From assembly GCA_902763555.1 (NCBI GenBank), contig CACWSI010000002.1, positions 1 through 50,576 of the forward strand: 50,576 nucleotides of DNA. Direction: 5' to 3'. Positions 19,593-29,244 of the stretch are shown in pieces. Below the pieces are notes generated by a model that saw only the letters and a program-made list of their open reading frames with translations, did not search any database and was not told the origin of the DNA. How positions within the stretch are numbered: position 1 is the stretch's first letter; every line of letters begins with the position of its first letter. This stretch comes from an uncultured Erysipelotrichaceae bacterium (GTDB taxonomy: Bacteria; Bacillota_I; Bacilli_A; RFN20; CAG-826). A program made the translations under genes and the position numbers.

Positions 19593-21671
19593 ATGGCACG
19601 CGAATATGATCTAGCACATACACGCAATATCGGTATCATGGCTCACATCGATGCTGGTAAAACCACAACAACCGAACGTATTCTCTACTTCACTGGTAAA
19701 ATCCACAAAATTGGCGAAACCCACGAAGGTTCCGCAACAATGGACTGGATGGAACAAGAACAAGAAAGAGGTATTACCATTACATCTGCTGCTACAACAG
19801 CCACATGGAAAGGTAATCGTATCAACATTATCGACACTCCTGGACACGTCGACTTCACAGTCGAAGTTGAAAGATCTCTCCGTGTCTTAGATGGTGCTAT
19901 CACTGTCTTAGACGGTAAGAATGGTGTCGAACCACAAACTGAAACAGTTTGGAGACAAGGTTCCAAATATGGTGTTCCACGTATCGTCTTCGTTAACAAA
20001 CTCGACGCTATCGGTGCGGACTACGAAATGTCTGTTCGTTCCTTAAGAGAACGTTTAGGCGCTAATGCGGAAGCTGTCCAATACCCAATCGGCATTGAAT
20101 CCTCCTTAAAGGGTTGGATTGATGTCATCACACAAAAAGCATATGTTTATGCTTCTGATGTGAATGAAGAACCACATGAAGTCCCAGTTCCAGATGAATA
20201 CAAAGACAAACTCGTCGAACTCAGACAAAAATTATTCGAAGCTTTATCTAACTTCGATGAAGATATCCTCATGATGGTCTTAGAAGGTCAAGAACCAGAT
20301 GAAGAACAAACCAAAACTGCTATTCGTAAAGCCGTTTTAACTGGTGAATTCCACCCAGTCTTCTGTGGTTCCGCCTACAAGAATAAAAACGTTCAACCTT
20401 TATTAGATGGTGTTATCGATTACTTACCATCCCCATTAGATATCGCTCACGCGAAAGGTACAGATGATCGTGGCAATGAAATCACTTGCGAACCAGATGA
20501 CAACGCTCCTCTTGCTTGCTTAGCTTTCAAGATTGCTACTGACCCATTCATTGGCCGTTTAGCCTATGTCCGTGTCTATAGTGGTACATTAAAATCAGGT
20601 AGCTATGTCTATAACTCCACCAAAGGTGTGAAAGAAAGAATTGGCCGTGTCGTCTTAATGCACTCCAATCACCGTCAAGAAGTTCCAGAACTTCACGCTG
20701 GTGACATCGGTGCGGTCGTCGGTTTAAAGAGCACAATCACTGGTGACACACTCTGCGATGTCGGTAATACCATCGTCTTAGAGAAGATGGAATTCCCAGC
20801 TCCAGTTATTGAAGAAGCTGTTGAACCAAAAACAAAAGCTGACCAAGAAAAGATGAACATCGCCTTACAAAAACTCGCCGAAGAAGATCCAACCTTCCGT
20901 GTGAGAACAAATCCTGAAACAGGCCAAACCTTAATCGCTGGTGTCGGTGAATTACACTTAGACATCATCGTCGATAGAATGAAGAGAGAATTCAACGTCC
21001 AAGTTAACGTTGGTGCTCCTCAAGTCGAATATCGTGAAACAATTAAGGCTATGGGCGAATGTGAAGGTAAATACGTCCGTCAAAGTGGTGGTCGTGGTCA
21101 ATACGGTCACGTCTGGATCCGCTTCGAACCAAACGAAGGCAAAGGCTTCGAATTCGTTGATGCCATCGTTGGCGGCACTGTTCCAAAGGAATATATCAAA
21201 CCAACTGAAGAAGGCTTAAAAGATGCCCTCAACAGAGGTATGATCGCAGGCTTCCCAGTCATCGATATCAAAGCTACTCTCTATGATGGTAGTTACCACG
21301 ATGTCGACTCCTCTGAAGCGGCTTACAAGATTGCTGCTTCTATGGCCTTAAAAGAAGCTGCTAAAAAATGTCAACCAGTTATCTTAGAACCAATCATGAA
21401 GATTGAAGTTACTGTCCCAGAACAATACTATGGTGATGTCTTAGGTGATATCTCTCGTAGAAGAGGACAAATGACTGGTGAAAGTCAAAGAGCTAACGCT
21501 AAGATTATCGAAGCGGAAGTACCATTGAGCGAAATGTTTGGTTACGTCACCGACTTACGTAGTATGACTCAAGGTAGAGGCAACTACGTCATGCAATTCG
21601 ATCACTACGGTGAAACACCAAGATACGTTCAAGAAGAAATTTTGAAAAAAGCGGGAAATATCGCTCGCTAA
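19593..21671 (+). CDS. fusA: Elongation factor G
   Basis: A 692-residue GTPase that drives tRNA-mRNA translocation. G1 is [13 protein letters not shown] (about 17-29), the switch region contains [12 protein letters not shown]3 is DTPGHVDF and G4 is [10 protein letters not shown]. Domains II-V follow with no truncation, ending near [14 protein letters not shown]. It is the third gene of the str operon; tuf follows but after a 103-base gap with its own promoter. Confidence 0.97.
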   Translation: MAREYDLAHTRNIGIMAHIDAGKTTTTERILYFTGKIHKIGETHEGSATMDWMEQEQERGITITSAATTATWKGNRINIIDTPGHVDFTVEVERSLRVLDGAITVLDGKNGVEPQTETVWRQGSKYGVPRIVFVNKLDAIGADYEMSVRSLRERLGANAEAVQYPIGIESSLKGWIDVITQKAYVYASDVNEEPHEVPVPDEYKDKLVELRQKLFEALSNFDEDILMMVLEGQEPDEEQTKTAIRKAVLTGEFHPVFCGSAYKNKNVQPLLDGVIDYLPSPLDIAHAKGTDDRGNEITCEPDDNAPLACLAFKIATDPFIGRLAYVRVYSGTLKSGSYVYNSTKGVKERIGRVVLMHSNHRQEVPELHAGDIGAVVGLKSTITGDTLCDVGNTIVLEKMEFPAPVIEEAVEPKTKADQEKMNIALQKLAEEDPTFRVRTNPETGQTLIAGVGELHLDIIVDRMKREFNVQVNVGAPQVEYRETIKAMGECEGKYVRQSGGRGQYGHVWIRFEPNEGKGFEFVDAIVGGTVPKEYIKPTEEGLKDALNRGMIAGFPVIDIKATLYDGSYHDVDSSEAAYKIAASMALKEAAKKCQPVILEPIMKIEVTVPEQYYGDVLGDISRRRGQMTGESQRANAKIIEAEVPLSEMFGYVTDLRSMTQGRGNYVMQFDHYGETPRYVQEEILKKAGNIAR

Positions 21672-21678
21672 AAATAAT

Positions 21679-21725
21679 GTGTAATATCAAATGATATTGC
21701 ACGAAACAAATTAATGCTATATTAT
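21679..21725 (+). promoter_or_regulatory. Hairpin and tuf promoter in the fusA-tuf gap
   Basis: A 10-bp stem GTGTAATATC/GATATTGCAC (21679-21688 with 21693-21702, one G-U pair) lacks a T-run. Its right arm ends in TTGCAC, which fits a -35 box for TATTAT at 21720-21725 (17 bases) or an extended TGCTATATT at 21715-21723. tuf can therefore be transcribed separately from fusA. Confidence 0.55.
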
Positions 21726-21774
21726 GATTTCGTTGCAAACTTGTTATTAACGAAAGAAAGGAGATTTCAATTTT

Positions 21775-22959
21775 ATGGCAAAACAACATTTTGACAGAAG
21801 TAAACAACACGTCAATATTGGTACCATCGGTCACGTTGACCACGGCAAAACAACATTAACAGCCGCTATTACATCTGTCTTAGCAAAACAAGGTGGCGCA
21901 GTCAAAACTGACTATGCTCAAATCGACTCCGCTCCTGAAGAAAAAGCTCGTGGTATTACAATCAACACCGCTCACATCGAATATCAAACAGCGACAAGAC
22001 ACTATGCCCACGTCGACTGCCCAGGACACGCTGACTACGTCAAGAACATGATTACTGGTGCTGCTCAAATGGATGGTGCTATCCTCGTTGTCGCAGGTAC
22101 TGATGGTGTTATGCCACAAACTCGTGAACACATCTTATTAGCCCGCCAAGTCGGTGTCCCATATATCGTTGTGTTCATCAATAAAACAGACTTAGTCGAT
22201 GATCCAGAATTATTAGACTTAGTCGAAATGGACGTCCGTGAATTATTAAATTCCTACGGCTTCCCAGGCGATGAAGTTCCAGTTATCCGTGGTTCCGCTA
22301 GAAAAGCTCTTGATGGTGACCCAGAAGCTGAAAAAGCTATCATCGAATTAATGGCAGCTTGCGATTCCTATATCCCAGCTCCAGCTCGTGAAAACGACAA
22401 ACCATTCTTATTAGCTATCGAAGACGTCATGACAATTTCTGGTCGTGGTACCGTCGTTACAGGCCGTGTCGAAAGAGGCCAAGCTAAATTAGGTGATGCC
22501 GTCGAAATCGTCGGTATCAAACCAACACAAAACTCTGTTATTACAGGTCTTGAATCCTTCCGTAAGATTCTTGATTACGCCGAAGCCGGTGACAACGTTG
22601 GTGTCTTATTAAGAGGTATCAACCGTGACCAAGTCGAACGTGGTCAAGTCCTTGCTAAACCAGGTACAGTTACCCCACACAGCAAGTTCAAAGGTCAAGT
22701 CTACGTTTTAACAAAAGAAGAAGGTGGCCGTCATACAGCTTTCTTAAGCAACTACCGTCCACAATTCTACTTCCGTACAACCGACGTCACAGGTGTTATC
22801 ACACTTCCTGCTGGTGTCGACATGGTTATGCCTGGTGATAACGTCGAATTAACAGTCGAACTCATTCACCCAATCGCCATGGAAAAAGGTACCAAATTCT
22901 CCATCCGTGAAGGTGGCAGAACCGTTGGTGCTGGTACAGTTGCTGAAATTCTCAAGTAA
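21775..22959 (+). CDS. tuf: Elongation factor Tu
   Basis: EF-Tu delivers aminoacyl-tRNA to the ribosome. Its 394 residues are of normal length. G1 is [11 protein letters not shown] (about 19-29), the effector region is [14 protein letters not shown]3 is [12 protein letters not shown] and G4 is NKTDLVDD. Domains II and III are complete. The ribosome site AAAGGAG is strong. It is the last gene of the str region and ends in a strong terminator. Confidence 0.97.
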   Translation: MAKQHFDRSKQHVNIGTIGHVDHGKTTLTAAITSVLAKQGGAVKTDYAQIDSAPEEKARGITINTAHIEYQTATRHYAHVDCPGHADYVKNMITGAAQMDGAILVVAGTDGVMPQTREHILLARQVGVPYIVVFINKTDLVDDPELLDLVEMDVRELLNSYGFPGDEVPVIRGSARKALDGDPEAEKAIIELMAACDSYIPAPARENDKPFLLAIEDVMTISGRGTVVTGRVERGQAKLGDAVEIVGIKPTQNSVITGLESFRKILDYAEAGDNVGVLLRGINRDQVERGQVLAKPGTVTPHSKFKGQVYVLTKEEGGRHTAFLSNYRPQFYFRTTDVTGVITLPAGVDMVMPGDNVELTVELIHPIAMEKGTKFSIREGGRTVGAGTVAEILK

Positions 22960-22980
22960 TTTCACCAAACTAAACAAACA

Positions 22981-23010
22981 AAAAACTCATCTTCGCGATG
23001 AGTTTTTTTA
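22981..23010. terminator. Terminator between tuf and the PIN toxin gene
   Basis: ACTCATC (22985-22991) pairs with GATGAGT (22997-23003) around a TTCGC loop, with A residues before and seven T residues after. It can work in both directions for the two convergent genes. Confidence 0.9.
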
Positions 23011-23024
23011 TATCAATTTAATAG

Positions 23025-23474
23025 CTAGTTGAGAGAAAACATGTTTAGTGTTTGCTCTGGATCAAGTACCATTAAACCAGCGTTCGTGAAATGCTTAAGA
23101 TTATTAGTAACGACGATAGGAATCATATTGGTTTTAGCTATTTCACATATAATCGCATCTTCAAAATCATTCATCTCTGTTTTAAGACAAGCAAGTACAT
23201 CGCCTTTTAAGAAAGGCAATATCTCAAACGAATCTACAATCGCACTTAGATTGGCACGTATTTCTTGCTCAGTTCGATAATATTTTTTGAAAATATAATA
23301 GATATCAGTGATTTGCTTTGAGGATATATAACCTTTGATATTTCCGTAAAGAACATGTCTCCAGAGCTGTCTTGATGGCTGATAGTTATTATCTCTCAAC
23401 GTTAAAGCATCGATGATAACGTTTGTGTCTATGAAAACTTTAATTGGTTTATTCTCTACTGATGTCGTCATCAT
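23025..23474 (-). CDS. PIN-domain ribonuclease toxin (VapC-like)
   Basis: A 149-residue PIN protein, presumably an Mg2+-dependent RNase that is the toxin of a type II pair. The N-terminal acidic motif is VFIDTNVIIDAL (Asp16), the middle acidic site is NDFEDAIICE, and the third motif is VVTNNLKHF. The start at 23474 is preferred: GTGAGG lies just upstream, and longer readings add residues before the PIN fold. It overlaps the antitoxin gene by 26 bases, so translation is coupled. The RNA target cannot be read from sequence. Confidence 0.8.
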   Translation of the reverse strand: MMTTSVENKPIKVFIDTNVIIDALTLRDNNYQPSRQLWRHVLYGNIKGYISSKQITDIYYIFKKYYRTEQEIRANLSAIVDSFEILPFLKGDVLACLKTEMNDFEDAIICEIAKTNMIPIVVTNNLKHFTNAGLMVLDPEQTLNMFSLN

Positions 23475-23655
23475 CGTAAGCCTCACTTGGTAAAGAACCA
23501 AACATTTTTTCAACTTGGTCCATTAGTTTAATCTTTTGTGGGGTAATGTAAAAAACTACTTTACCTCTATTGGTAACTTCGATCTCTTGTGTTTGGCCTA
23601 AAAGCATATATTTGCCAAGATTCTTTTTCAATTCAGTAGCAGTAATCGTACACAT
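23449..23655 (-). CDS. Phd/YefM-type antitoxin
   Basis: A 68-residue protein beginning MCTITATELKKNLGKY, the standard Phd/YefM N-terminus that dimerises and binds DNA. The C-terminal part (from about KLMDQVEKMFGSL) is acidic and should wrap the toxin. The start at 23655 fits the family and has AAAGGA about 8 bases upstream; an upstream in-frame ATG would give an atypical hydrophobic extension. It is the first gene of the pair and probably represses its own promoter. Confidence 0.8.
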   Translation of the reverse strand: MCTITATELKKNLGKYMLLGQTQEIEVTNRGKVVFYITPQKIKLMDQVEKMFGSLPSEAYDDDDISRE

Positions 23656-23667
23656 AACATAATTCCT

Positions 23668-23709
23668 TTCGTACGAATACATATTAAGATAATGTACGAT
23701 AAAATTCAA
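23668..23709 (-). promoter_or_regulatory. Promoter and possible operator of the toxin-antitoxin pair
   Basis: On the minus strand TTGAAT (23709-23704) and TAATAT (23686-23681) are spaced by 17 bases. The region also contains a perfect palindrome TTCGTACGAA (23668-23677) and a second GTACGA at 23694-23699, a plausible pair of sites for autorepression by the Phd-type antitoxin. Confidence 0.5.
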
Positions 23710-23753
23710 TAGAATTGATTAATGTAGTTTTGTAGGTACAAAACATTATTTAA

Positions 23754-23762
23754 TGCTATAAT
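23754..23762 (+). promoter_or_regulatory. Extended -10 promoter of the phosphatase lipoprotein gene
   Basis: TGCTATAAT with the perfect -10 at 23757-23762; no clear -35. The mRNA leader would be only about 15 bases with an AGGAAAA ribosome site. Confidence 0.65.
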
Positions 23763-23782
23763 GCTCTAATAGGAAAAATACT

Positions 23783-24916
23783 ATGAAAAAATCTATTACT
23801 TTATTAGGATCATTATTCCTACTTACCGCTCTTGTAGCGTGCCAAGCTAATCCCACATCTTTTGAGTTTAGATTAAAAGACGGTGGCGATGTATTTGATT
23901 TCCACACTGAACTACAAAATAAATACATCAATAGTGAAGACTATTTATCTACAAATGGTATAGCCGCAGGTAGTTCATCAAAAGAACAACCTATGCCTTT
24001 ATCTATTAACTGGGAAGAATCTAAATCAAACACTAATAAGAAACCAAAATATTTCATCGTGGATATTTATGAAGGAAGTAGTGAGACTCCTTGGTACACC
24101 AAAAGTAATATCACGAACTTTGATCAAGATGAATTCTTTAATTTTAAGCTAAATACCGAATATCAATATCAAGTCACTGCCTATTATAGTGAAACATTAC
24201 AGTTTAAAAGCGAGAAAAAAGCCTTTAGAACCACGAATAAAGGTCCACGTAACTTATACGTCAATAATGTTATGAACATTCGTGATTTAGGCGGGCATGG
24301 CATTAAACAAGGTTTAATCTACCGTAGTGGACGTTTTAATGAAGATGAAGATCTTGATGGTAAATCTTTATTAGATGAACAATCTAAAGATGTTTTATTA
24401 AATACTTTAAAGATTAAAACAGAAGTCGATTTAAGAAGACCAGGAGAAAACGGTAACATCAATGCCTCACCATTAGGCGAAACAGTCTCCTATAATCATT
24501 TACCAATGTATTATGGTGGTGAAAACGTTCTCACTTATGTTGGTGAGCGTAGTGCTTTCTTATATGATAATCCAGCGCGTATTAAGGAGTTCTTTGAACT
24601 TCTTAGCGATAGAAATAATTATCCAATTGATTTCCACTGCGCGATTGGTAAAGATAGAACAGGCTGTATGGCCTATTTAATCGAAGCTTTATGTGGGATG
24701 GAAGAAGAATATCTCTATCGTGATTATTTATTCTCTAATTTCGCTAAAATAAGTGGCATTTGTAAAACTGAAGATATTGATGATAGATATGGCGCTACTC
24801 TCAAAGCGTATGAAGGCGAGACCTTACAAGAAAAGACATATAATTATTTGAATAAAGTTATCGGTGTTACCACTGAAAAACTCGACGCAATTAAGGATAT
24901 ATTAATAGATAAATAG
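23783..24916 (+). CDS. Lipoprotein tyrosine/dual-specificity phosphatase
   Basis: A 377-residue secreted lipoprotein. The signal peptide ends ALVAC (lipid Cys20). About residues 21-155 form a domain with fibronectin-like features (TEYQYQVTAYYSETLQF). The rest is a Y_phosphatase3-type domain: VNNVMNIRDLGG, GLIYRSGRF, TEVDLRRPGE and the P-loop HCAIGKDRTG with catalytic Cys286 and Arg292. All catalytic residues are present, so it should dephosphorylate proteins or phosphoinositides outside the cell, as known for related lipid-anchored or secreted enzymes such as Listeria LipA. Substrate is unknown. It leads a probable operon with two RDD-type proteins. Confidence 0.82.
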   Translation: MKKSITLLGSLFLLTALVACQANPTSFEFRLKDGGDVFDFHTELQNKYINSEDYLSTNGIAAGSSSKEQPMPLSINWEESKSNTNKKPKYFIVDIYEGSSETPWYTKSNITNFDQDEFFNFKLNTEYQYQVTAYYSETLQFKSEKKAFRTTNKGPRNLYVNNVMNIRDLGGHGIKQGLIYRSGRFNEDEDLDGKSLLDEQSKDVLLNTLKIKTEVDLRRPGENGNINASPLGETVSYNHLPMYYGGENVLTYVGERSAFLYDNPARIKEFFELLSDRNNYPIDFHCAIGKDRTGCMAYLIEALCGMEEEYLYRDYLFSNFAKISGICKTEDIDDRYGATLKAYEGETLQEKTYNYLNKVIGVTTEKLDAIKDILIDK

Positions 24917-24922
24917 TAGGTT

Positions 24923-26080
24923 ATGGCTGAAGAAGAGACAGTAACACAAGAAAATTATATTGATATTCATCCTTTGAAAAAGGGTAGAAGGATCTTAGTT
25001 TTCCTCGCTGATTTCTTCATACACTTTATTTTGACTTATCTTATTTTTAATATTGCCGCTGCCCCAATTGGTAAAGCCGCAACAAATTATAACGCTAAAA
25101 ATGAAGAACATGTTTTAACCACACTAGATATGTATGATCATTATTACAATTCGAAAGTACTGCTACGTGATAGTGGTTTTGATCGTACAGATGTGACTGC
25201 AGGCGTGGAATATACATATCGTTGCTTCTTAAGCTATTTCGTTTTAGACACCGAAGAAAGTGTTGATACAAAAACTCCACAATACGGTCATAAAAAAGAA
25301 AACGATACTATCTATCATTTCTATCATGATATTAGAAATAAAGAACAAACATATTTTGATAGTTTCAATTACTATAATAAGAAAGATAATTACTTCGAAT
25401 ATAATGATTCCACGAAGGAATATAATTTAAAAATAGAGGTTAAAAACGAACTATATGCTTTCTATGATCCAAAAGACGCGATGGGCGATATTGGGCAAAA
25501 GTATTATAAGGATATATCAAATAATCTCTTTAATCCTCTTCTCGCGGAAGTGATGAATGATATTGAAAAGAACGATTTACATTATGAGGGTGAAACTCGT
25601 TCATATTTAGAATGTAAAAACCGTATCAAAGAACTTGAAACATATCATGGAAATCTCATGACTATCTGTGCTTATATTTCTCACGTTATTGTTTGGTCAG
25701 GATTATTCCTCGTTTTTCCTTTAATAAATAAAAATAGAAAAACATTAGCGATGCTCTTTATGAAAATTGAAAGAGTGGACTTCTATTCTATGAATCACAC
25801 AAAGAAAAGAATGGTAGTGGCCAGCGCTTTATATAGTCTATTTGCGACCTTACTTGGCATTATGTTTATTCCATCAATGCTCGTACCGTTTAATACTTTA
25901 TTTACATTAAATTACTTGCTATATGGAACTGTGTTTTCTGGCATTTTGTTAATAATTAGTCTTTTCTTTTTAATTCTTAACCAGTATAATCGTTCTCTTA
26001 CCGATTACTTATCTAACTCGCTATATCTAACTAGCGAAGAGATGGATAATGTTTATCGTGCAAAAGGATATAAAATTTAA
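24923..26080 (+). CDS. RDD-like membrane protein with large extracellular loop (1)
   Basis: A 385-residue membrane protein. TM1 (about 25-48, GRRILVFLADFFIHFIL) is followed by about 190 polar residues, then TM2 (about 242-265) and two or three further helices. GRRILVFLADF and the later NRSLTDYLSNSL resemble the start and end motifs of the RDD family, though the match is weaker than in the next gene. RDD function is poorly known; a role in transport or ion exchange has been proposed for some. It starts 6 bases after the phosphatase gene and 2 bases before the next, so all three are probably co-transcribed. Confidence 0.55.
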   Translation: MAEEETVTQENYIDIHPLKKGRRILVFLADFFIHFILTYLIFNIAAAPIGKAATNYNAKNEEHVLTTLDMYDHYYNSKVLLRDSGFDRTDVTAGVEYTYRCFLSYFVLDTEESVDTKTPQYGHKKENDTIYHFYHDIRNKEQTYFDSFNYYNKKDNYFEYNDSTKEYNLKIEVKNELYAFYDPKDAMGDIGQKYYKDISNNLFNPLLAEVMNDIEKNDLHYEGETRSYLECKNRIKELETYHGNLMTICAYISHVIVWSGLFLVFPLINKNRKTLAMLFMKIERVDFYSMNHTKKRMVVASALYSLFATLLGIMFIPSMLVPFNTLFTLNYLLYGTVFSGILLIISLFFLILNQYNRSLTDYLSNSLYLTSEEMDNVYRAKGYKI

Positions 26081-26082
26081 TC

Positions 26083-27153
26083 ATGGAAGACCATATTAAT
26101 GAAGTTGTTTCTGATGCAGAAATAGCGAGCAATAATCAAAATATTAACGTTTTGTATTATAGCCCTAAATTTACTCATCGAATATTCGCTAATCTTTTGG
26201 ATATTCTTATTTTCATTATGGTTTTTCTTTCACTCTTCTTGGGTGTACGTGAAATTATAAGGATAACGCCTACCTATAAAGCTAAATCACAAGAACTAAC
26301 ACAAATGCGTTTGGATTCTGGTTTATATGCCTATGATGACGATAATGTTTTAAGAGATATCATTTCTGTTTTAAATTACGATAAAGGTCAAACCGCTAAA
26401 TCGAGAATGACACGTTCTAAAGCAGCGATTGAGACATTTATGAGCTATGCTCAAAGTGTGGCCACTAATGAGAATTATGAAACAGTCGTGAAAGATTATC
26501 GCGAATATCGTTTAGCGGACACTATGGTCCATAATGATACTCCAATGTTTATCGTTAATGAATCAAACGAAGTAGTGGAAAATCCTGCTTTATTTGAATC
26601 AGTGGAAAGCGTTAGTTCTCAAATCTATACCGAATATTATAAAAAAGCGTATCAACCATACATTGATAACAAATTACAAGCTTATCTAGTCGTGGTGGTA
26701 CCTCACTATAAAGACATTATTAACTACCAAACAAATATGTTGCTATGGGTTAATATTTTTGCTGTTTATTGCTTCACAGGATTACTTGTCTATTTACTTC
26801 CATTGTTCATCTTTAGACGTGGCAGGATGACATTTGGAAAAGCCTTATATGGTATTGGCTTAGTGGATTCTAACTGCTTATCGCCATCTTTACCACGTAC
26901 TTTAGCCAGATTTGCGATCTTCTATTTCGCAATTTTAGTGCTATCTTTATTCACTTTTGGACTACCAATCATAATTTCTTTTTCAATTATGGTTTTTTCT
27001 AAAAATAAACAAGGTTTTGCGGATTATATGTTGCGCCTTACCGAGGTTGATGGGAAAAGAACAAAAATCTATTTTTCTTTTCAAGAAGTTGAACTCGAAA
27101 AGACCACACCATATAAAAAGCCTGTTGATTTTAAAACCAGGAATTACGACTAA
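26083..27153 (+). CDS. RDD family membrane protein with large extracellular loop (2)
   Basis: A 356-residue protein with clear RDD features: HRIFANLLDILIF in TM1, then MTFGKALYGIGLVDSNC and the final KQGFADYMLRLTEVDG. Between TM1 (about 34-56) and TM2 (about 218-240) lies a hydrophilic segment of about 160 residues, far more than in ordinary RDD proteins (usually about 150 residues overall). It is a diverged partner of the previous protein, so the two may form a heteromer. The function is unknown. The spacing of 2 bases suggests translational coupling. Confidence 0.65.
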   Translation: MEDHINEVVSDAEIASNNQNINVLYYSPKFTHRIFANLLDILIFIMVFLSLFLGVREIIRITPTYKAKSQELTQMRLDSGLYAYDDDNVLRDIISVLNYDKGQTAKSRMTRSKAAIETFMSYAQSVATNENYETVVKDYREYRLADTMVHNDTPMFIVNESNEVVENPALFESVESVSSQIYTEYYKKAYQPYIDNKLQAYLVVVVPHYKDIINYQTNMLLWVNIFAVYCFTGLLVYLLPLFIFRRGRMTFGKALYGIGLVDSNCLSPSLPRTLARFAIFYFAILVLSLFTFGLPIIISFSIMVFSKNKQGFADYMLRLTEVDGKRTKIYFSFQEVELEKTTPYKKPVDFKTRNYD

Positions 27154-27163
27154 GAATAATGTA

Positions 27164-27193
27164 TTGCGTAGCGCAGGCATATGTATGTATAAT
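27164..27193 (+). promoter_or_regulatory. Promoter of the importer/nuclease operon
   Basis: TTGCGT (27164-27169) and TATAAT (27188-27193) are separated by 18 bases, just after the second RDD gene and about 36 bases before the next start. No further terminator is seen until 40251, so this may drive the whole cluster. Confidence 0.65.
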
Positions 27194-27229
27194 AAGAATG
27201 ATAAAAATGGAATGCTGGAGGCCACTCAT

Positions 27230-29233
27230 ATGGTGAAAAAATTTGTCCTTCCATGTTTGCTAGGATTAATAAGCCTTTTTTCGTTGTCATCTTTTAACGC
27301 GCCCGTAGCGAAGAACGATACTAAAACAGCATCTTTAAACCAACCACGTCTTTTAGACAGAAAAGCCGCTGCTCCTGATTATAGTAGTGAAGTTGAAATC
27401 CCAGATGGTAACCTCATGGTTTCTGCTACTTCATCTACCAAGACATCAATGGGGCAGTCTTTTACTTTTATGTTCTCAACTGGTGGTCAAGGTTGGTGCG
27501 ATGCTACATCTTCCTACTTATTAGCGCCAGATGATGCCGGTTTTGATGAATATCTCAAAGATTTCAACACCAAGACCGCCGAAGAAAGAGAAGCAATTAC
27601 TGAAGCTTATGAAAAAGGTGAATACGAACCTGTTCACTTCAACTCTTACGTCTATAGCTTAAATGCTACCGCAAGTGTTACTGACATCGTTATCCCTCGT
27701 TCTTTGACAAGAAACCACATTTTCAATCTCGATGTCACTCGTTTAGGTATTAATGTTGTCCCAGATTGGACAGGTATTACTTCCATTACTATTCCTCAAG
27801 AAGTTACTGAAATTTATTCAGAGTCCTTCCAAAACATTCCAGAAGGTATGGTATTTAAAGTTGAACCAGAAGCTAACTTAGAAGGTTGGGCTGCTGACTG
27901 GAATCATGGTGCTACAGTTCAATACGGTGCTAATTTCCCAGCCGCTAAAGCCGAACCATTATCCAAAGCTGGTGCTTCTAAATATGGTGATGAAACACAA
28001 AACTTCATCATTGGTTGGTATCCAAAGACTGGTGAACAAAAACCACTCGTCCTTGAATATAAAGTCAACGTTAATGGTGCTGCTGAAACTCGTTATTTCG
28101 AATTTGCTCCAACATCCGCTAGCTCATTATTTGAATGTGTTGGCCGTCAAGTTAACGACTATACAAAATCTTTATACTGCGATATCCCATTAGCAGAAGG
28201 TGAAGAAATTGACTTCTCAAGCACAGTCTTACATAACATCTACCGTGCTAAGACAGTTGGTGAAACCGCGATTACTGAACCAGAATTAAGTCAAGCTTAT
28301 AGCATTGAACCAAAACAAGGTTTCTCAAGAGCCTATGATATCAATGACTTCATCAAATGCTCATTTACTGGTTTATCCACATTCTCTGGTTTCTCCGCTA
28401 TCGACTTAAACGTTGATATTAGTGAAGCCAATATTTACGAACACTTAAAATCTAACTACTACAATACACACTTAAATGATATTAAGTCTGGCAAACTCAA
28501 AATCCGTTATAGATTAACTTCTTTAACTCTTTGTAGTTTCAGAATTACATATCGTGATGGTGGTGCGGATGTCCAAAAAGATGTCAAAATTGTGACACCT
28601 GTTGCACAGTTTAAGTTAGAACAACAAAAAGGTAACAGAGTCTCATTCTTATTCAAGAATAGTGATATCGCTGCTAACTTCACCGCTGATAAGATCAAAG
28701 CTGTTTCATTTGTTGGCTTATATGTCACATTAGACTTATTAGCCCAAAAAGGCCCAATCGCTCGTAGTAACGTTATTACAAGATTTGGTTACCATTCCAT
28801 CATGCCATATACCGAAAAAGCTAACTTATTCGATATCAATGCGTTCTTAATTATTCTTTTAATCGCTTATGTCGCTATCTTTGTCGGTACCACAATTGGA
28901 CTCTACTTCTATTTGAAGAATAAATATAAAAATGATGAATTCAGAAGAATGAAGAACAAATCATACTTCACTAAAGCCGCCTTATTCTTATTCGGTAGCT
29001 TAGTGGTCTTATTTGATCTCGTCTTCATCGTTTTAAGAGCCAGTGCTTTAAATAACGCTATCGTTGTTTATAACCCAGCCGATGCCTACATCATCGTTCT
29101 TTCTGTGATGTCAGTCGTCATCATTGGCTATTTCATCAAATATATGGTCGGTGTTATTAAGACCAATAAAGAAAGAAGAAGAATCATTAAACTCAAATTA
29201 AACGAAGACGTCGATGATGACGGAACGAATTAA
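27230..29233 (+). CDS. Secreted/membrane surface protein with LRR_5-like motif and C-terminal helices
   Basis: A 667-residue protein. The ATG at 27230 has CTGGAGG upstream and gives a signal peptide (about 1-28, no lipobox). The large ectodomain includes a BspA-type leucine-rich segment (ITSITIPQEVTEIYSESF, about 180-197). About three transmembrane helices lie at about 540-565, 583-605 and 622-645, with a basic then acidic cytosolic tail. It is the first gene of the operon that continues with an ABC importer, so it may be an accessory receptor or scaffold for that importer. I do not recognise the full-length family. Confidence 0.6.
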   Translation: MVKKFVLPCLLGLISLFSLSSFNAPVAKNDTKTASLNQPRLLDRKAAAPDYSSEVEIPDGNLMVSATSSTKTSMGQSFTFMFSTGGQGWCDATSSYLLAPDDAGFDEYLKDFNTKTAEEREAITEAYEKGEYEPVHFNSYVYSLNATASVTDIVIPRSLTRNHIFNLDVTRLGINVVPDWTGITSITIPQEVTEIYSESFQNIPEGMVFKVEPEANLEGWAADWNHGATVQYGANFPAAKAEPLSKAGASKYGDETQNFIIGWYPKTGEQKPLVLEYKVNVNGAAETRYFEFAPTSASSLFECVGRQVNDYTKSLYCDIPLAEGEEIDFSSTVLHNIYRAKTVGETAITEPELSQAYSIEPKQGFSRAYDINDFIKCSFTGLSTFSGFSAIDLNVDISEANIYEHLKSNYYNTHLNDIKSGKLKIRYRLTSLTLCSFRITYRDGGADVQKDVKIVTPVAQFKLEQQKGNRVSFLFKNSDIAANFTADKIKAVSFVGLYVTLDLLAQKGPIARSNVITRFGYHSIMPYTEKANLFDINAFLIILLIAYVAIFVGTTIGLYFYLKNKYKNDEFRRMKNKSYFTKAALFLFGSLVVLFDLVFIVLRASALNNAIVVYNPADAYIIVLSVMSVVIIGYFIKYMVGVIKTNKERRRIIKLKLNEDVDDDGTN

Positions 29234-29244
29234 GGAGATACATT

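Noticed and set aside
23475-23513. Longer N-terminus of the PIN toxin
   Set aside because: The extra residues are not part of the PIN fold, and a better ribosome site lies before 23474.
27017-27229. N-terminal extension of the surface protein at 27230
   Set aside because: It overlaps the end of the RDD gene and the promoter; the signal peptide begins at 27230 with a good ribosome site.
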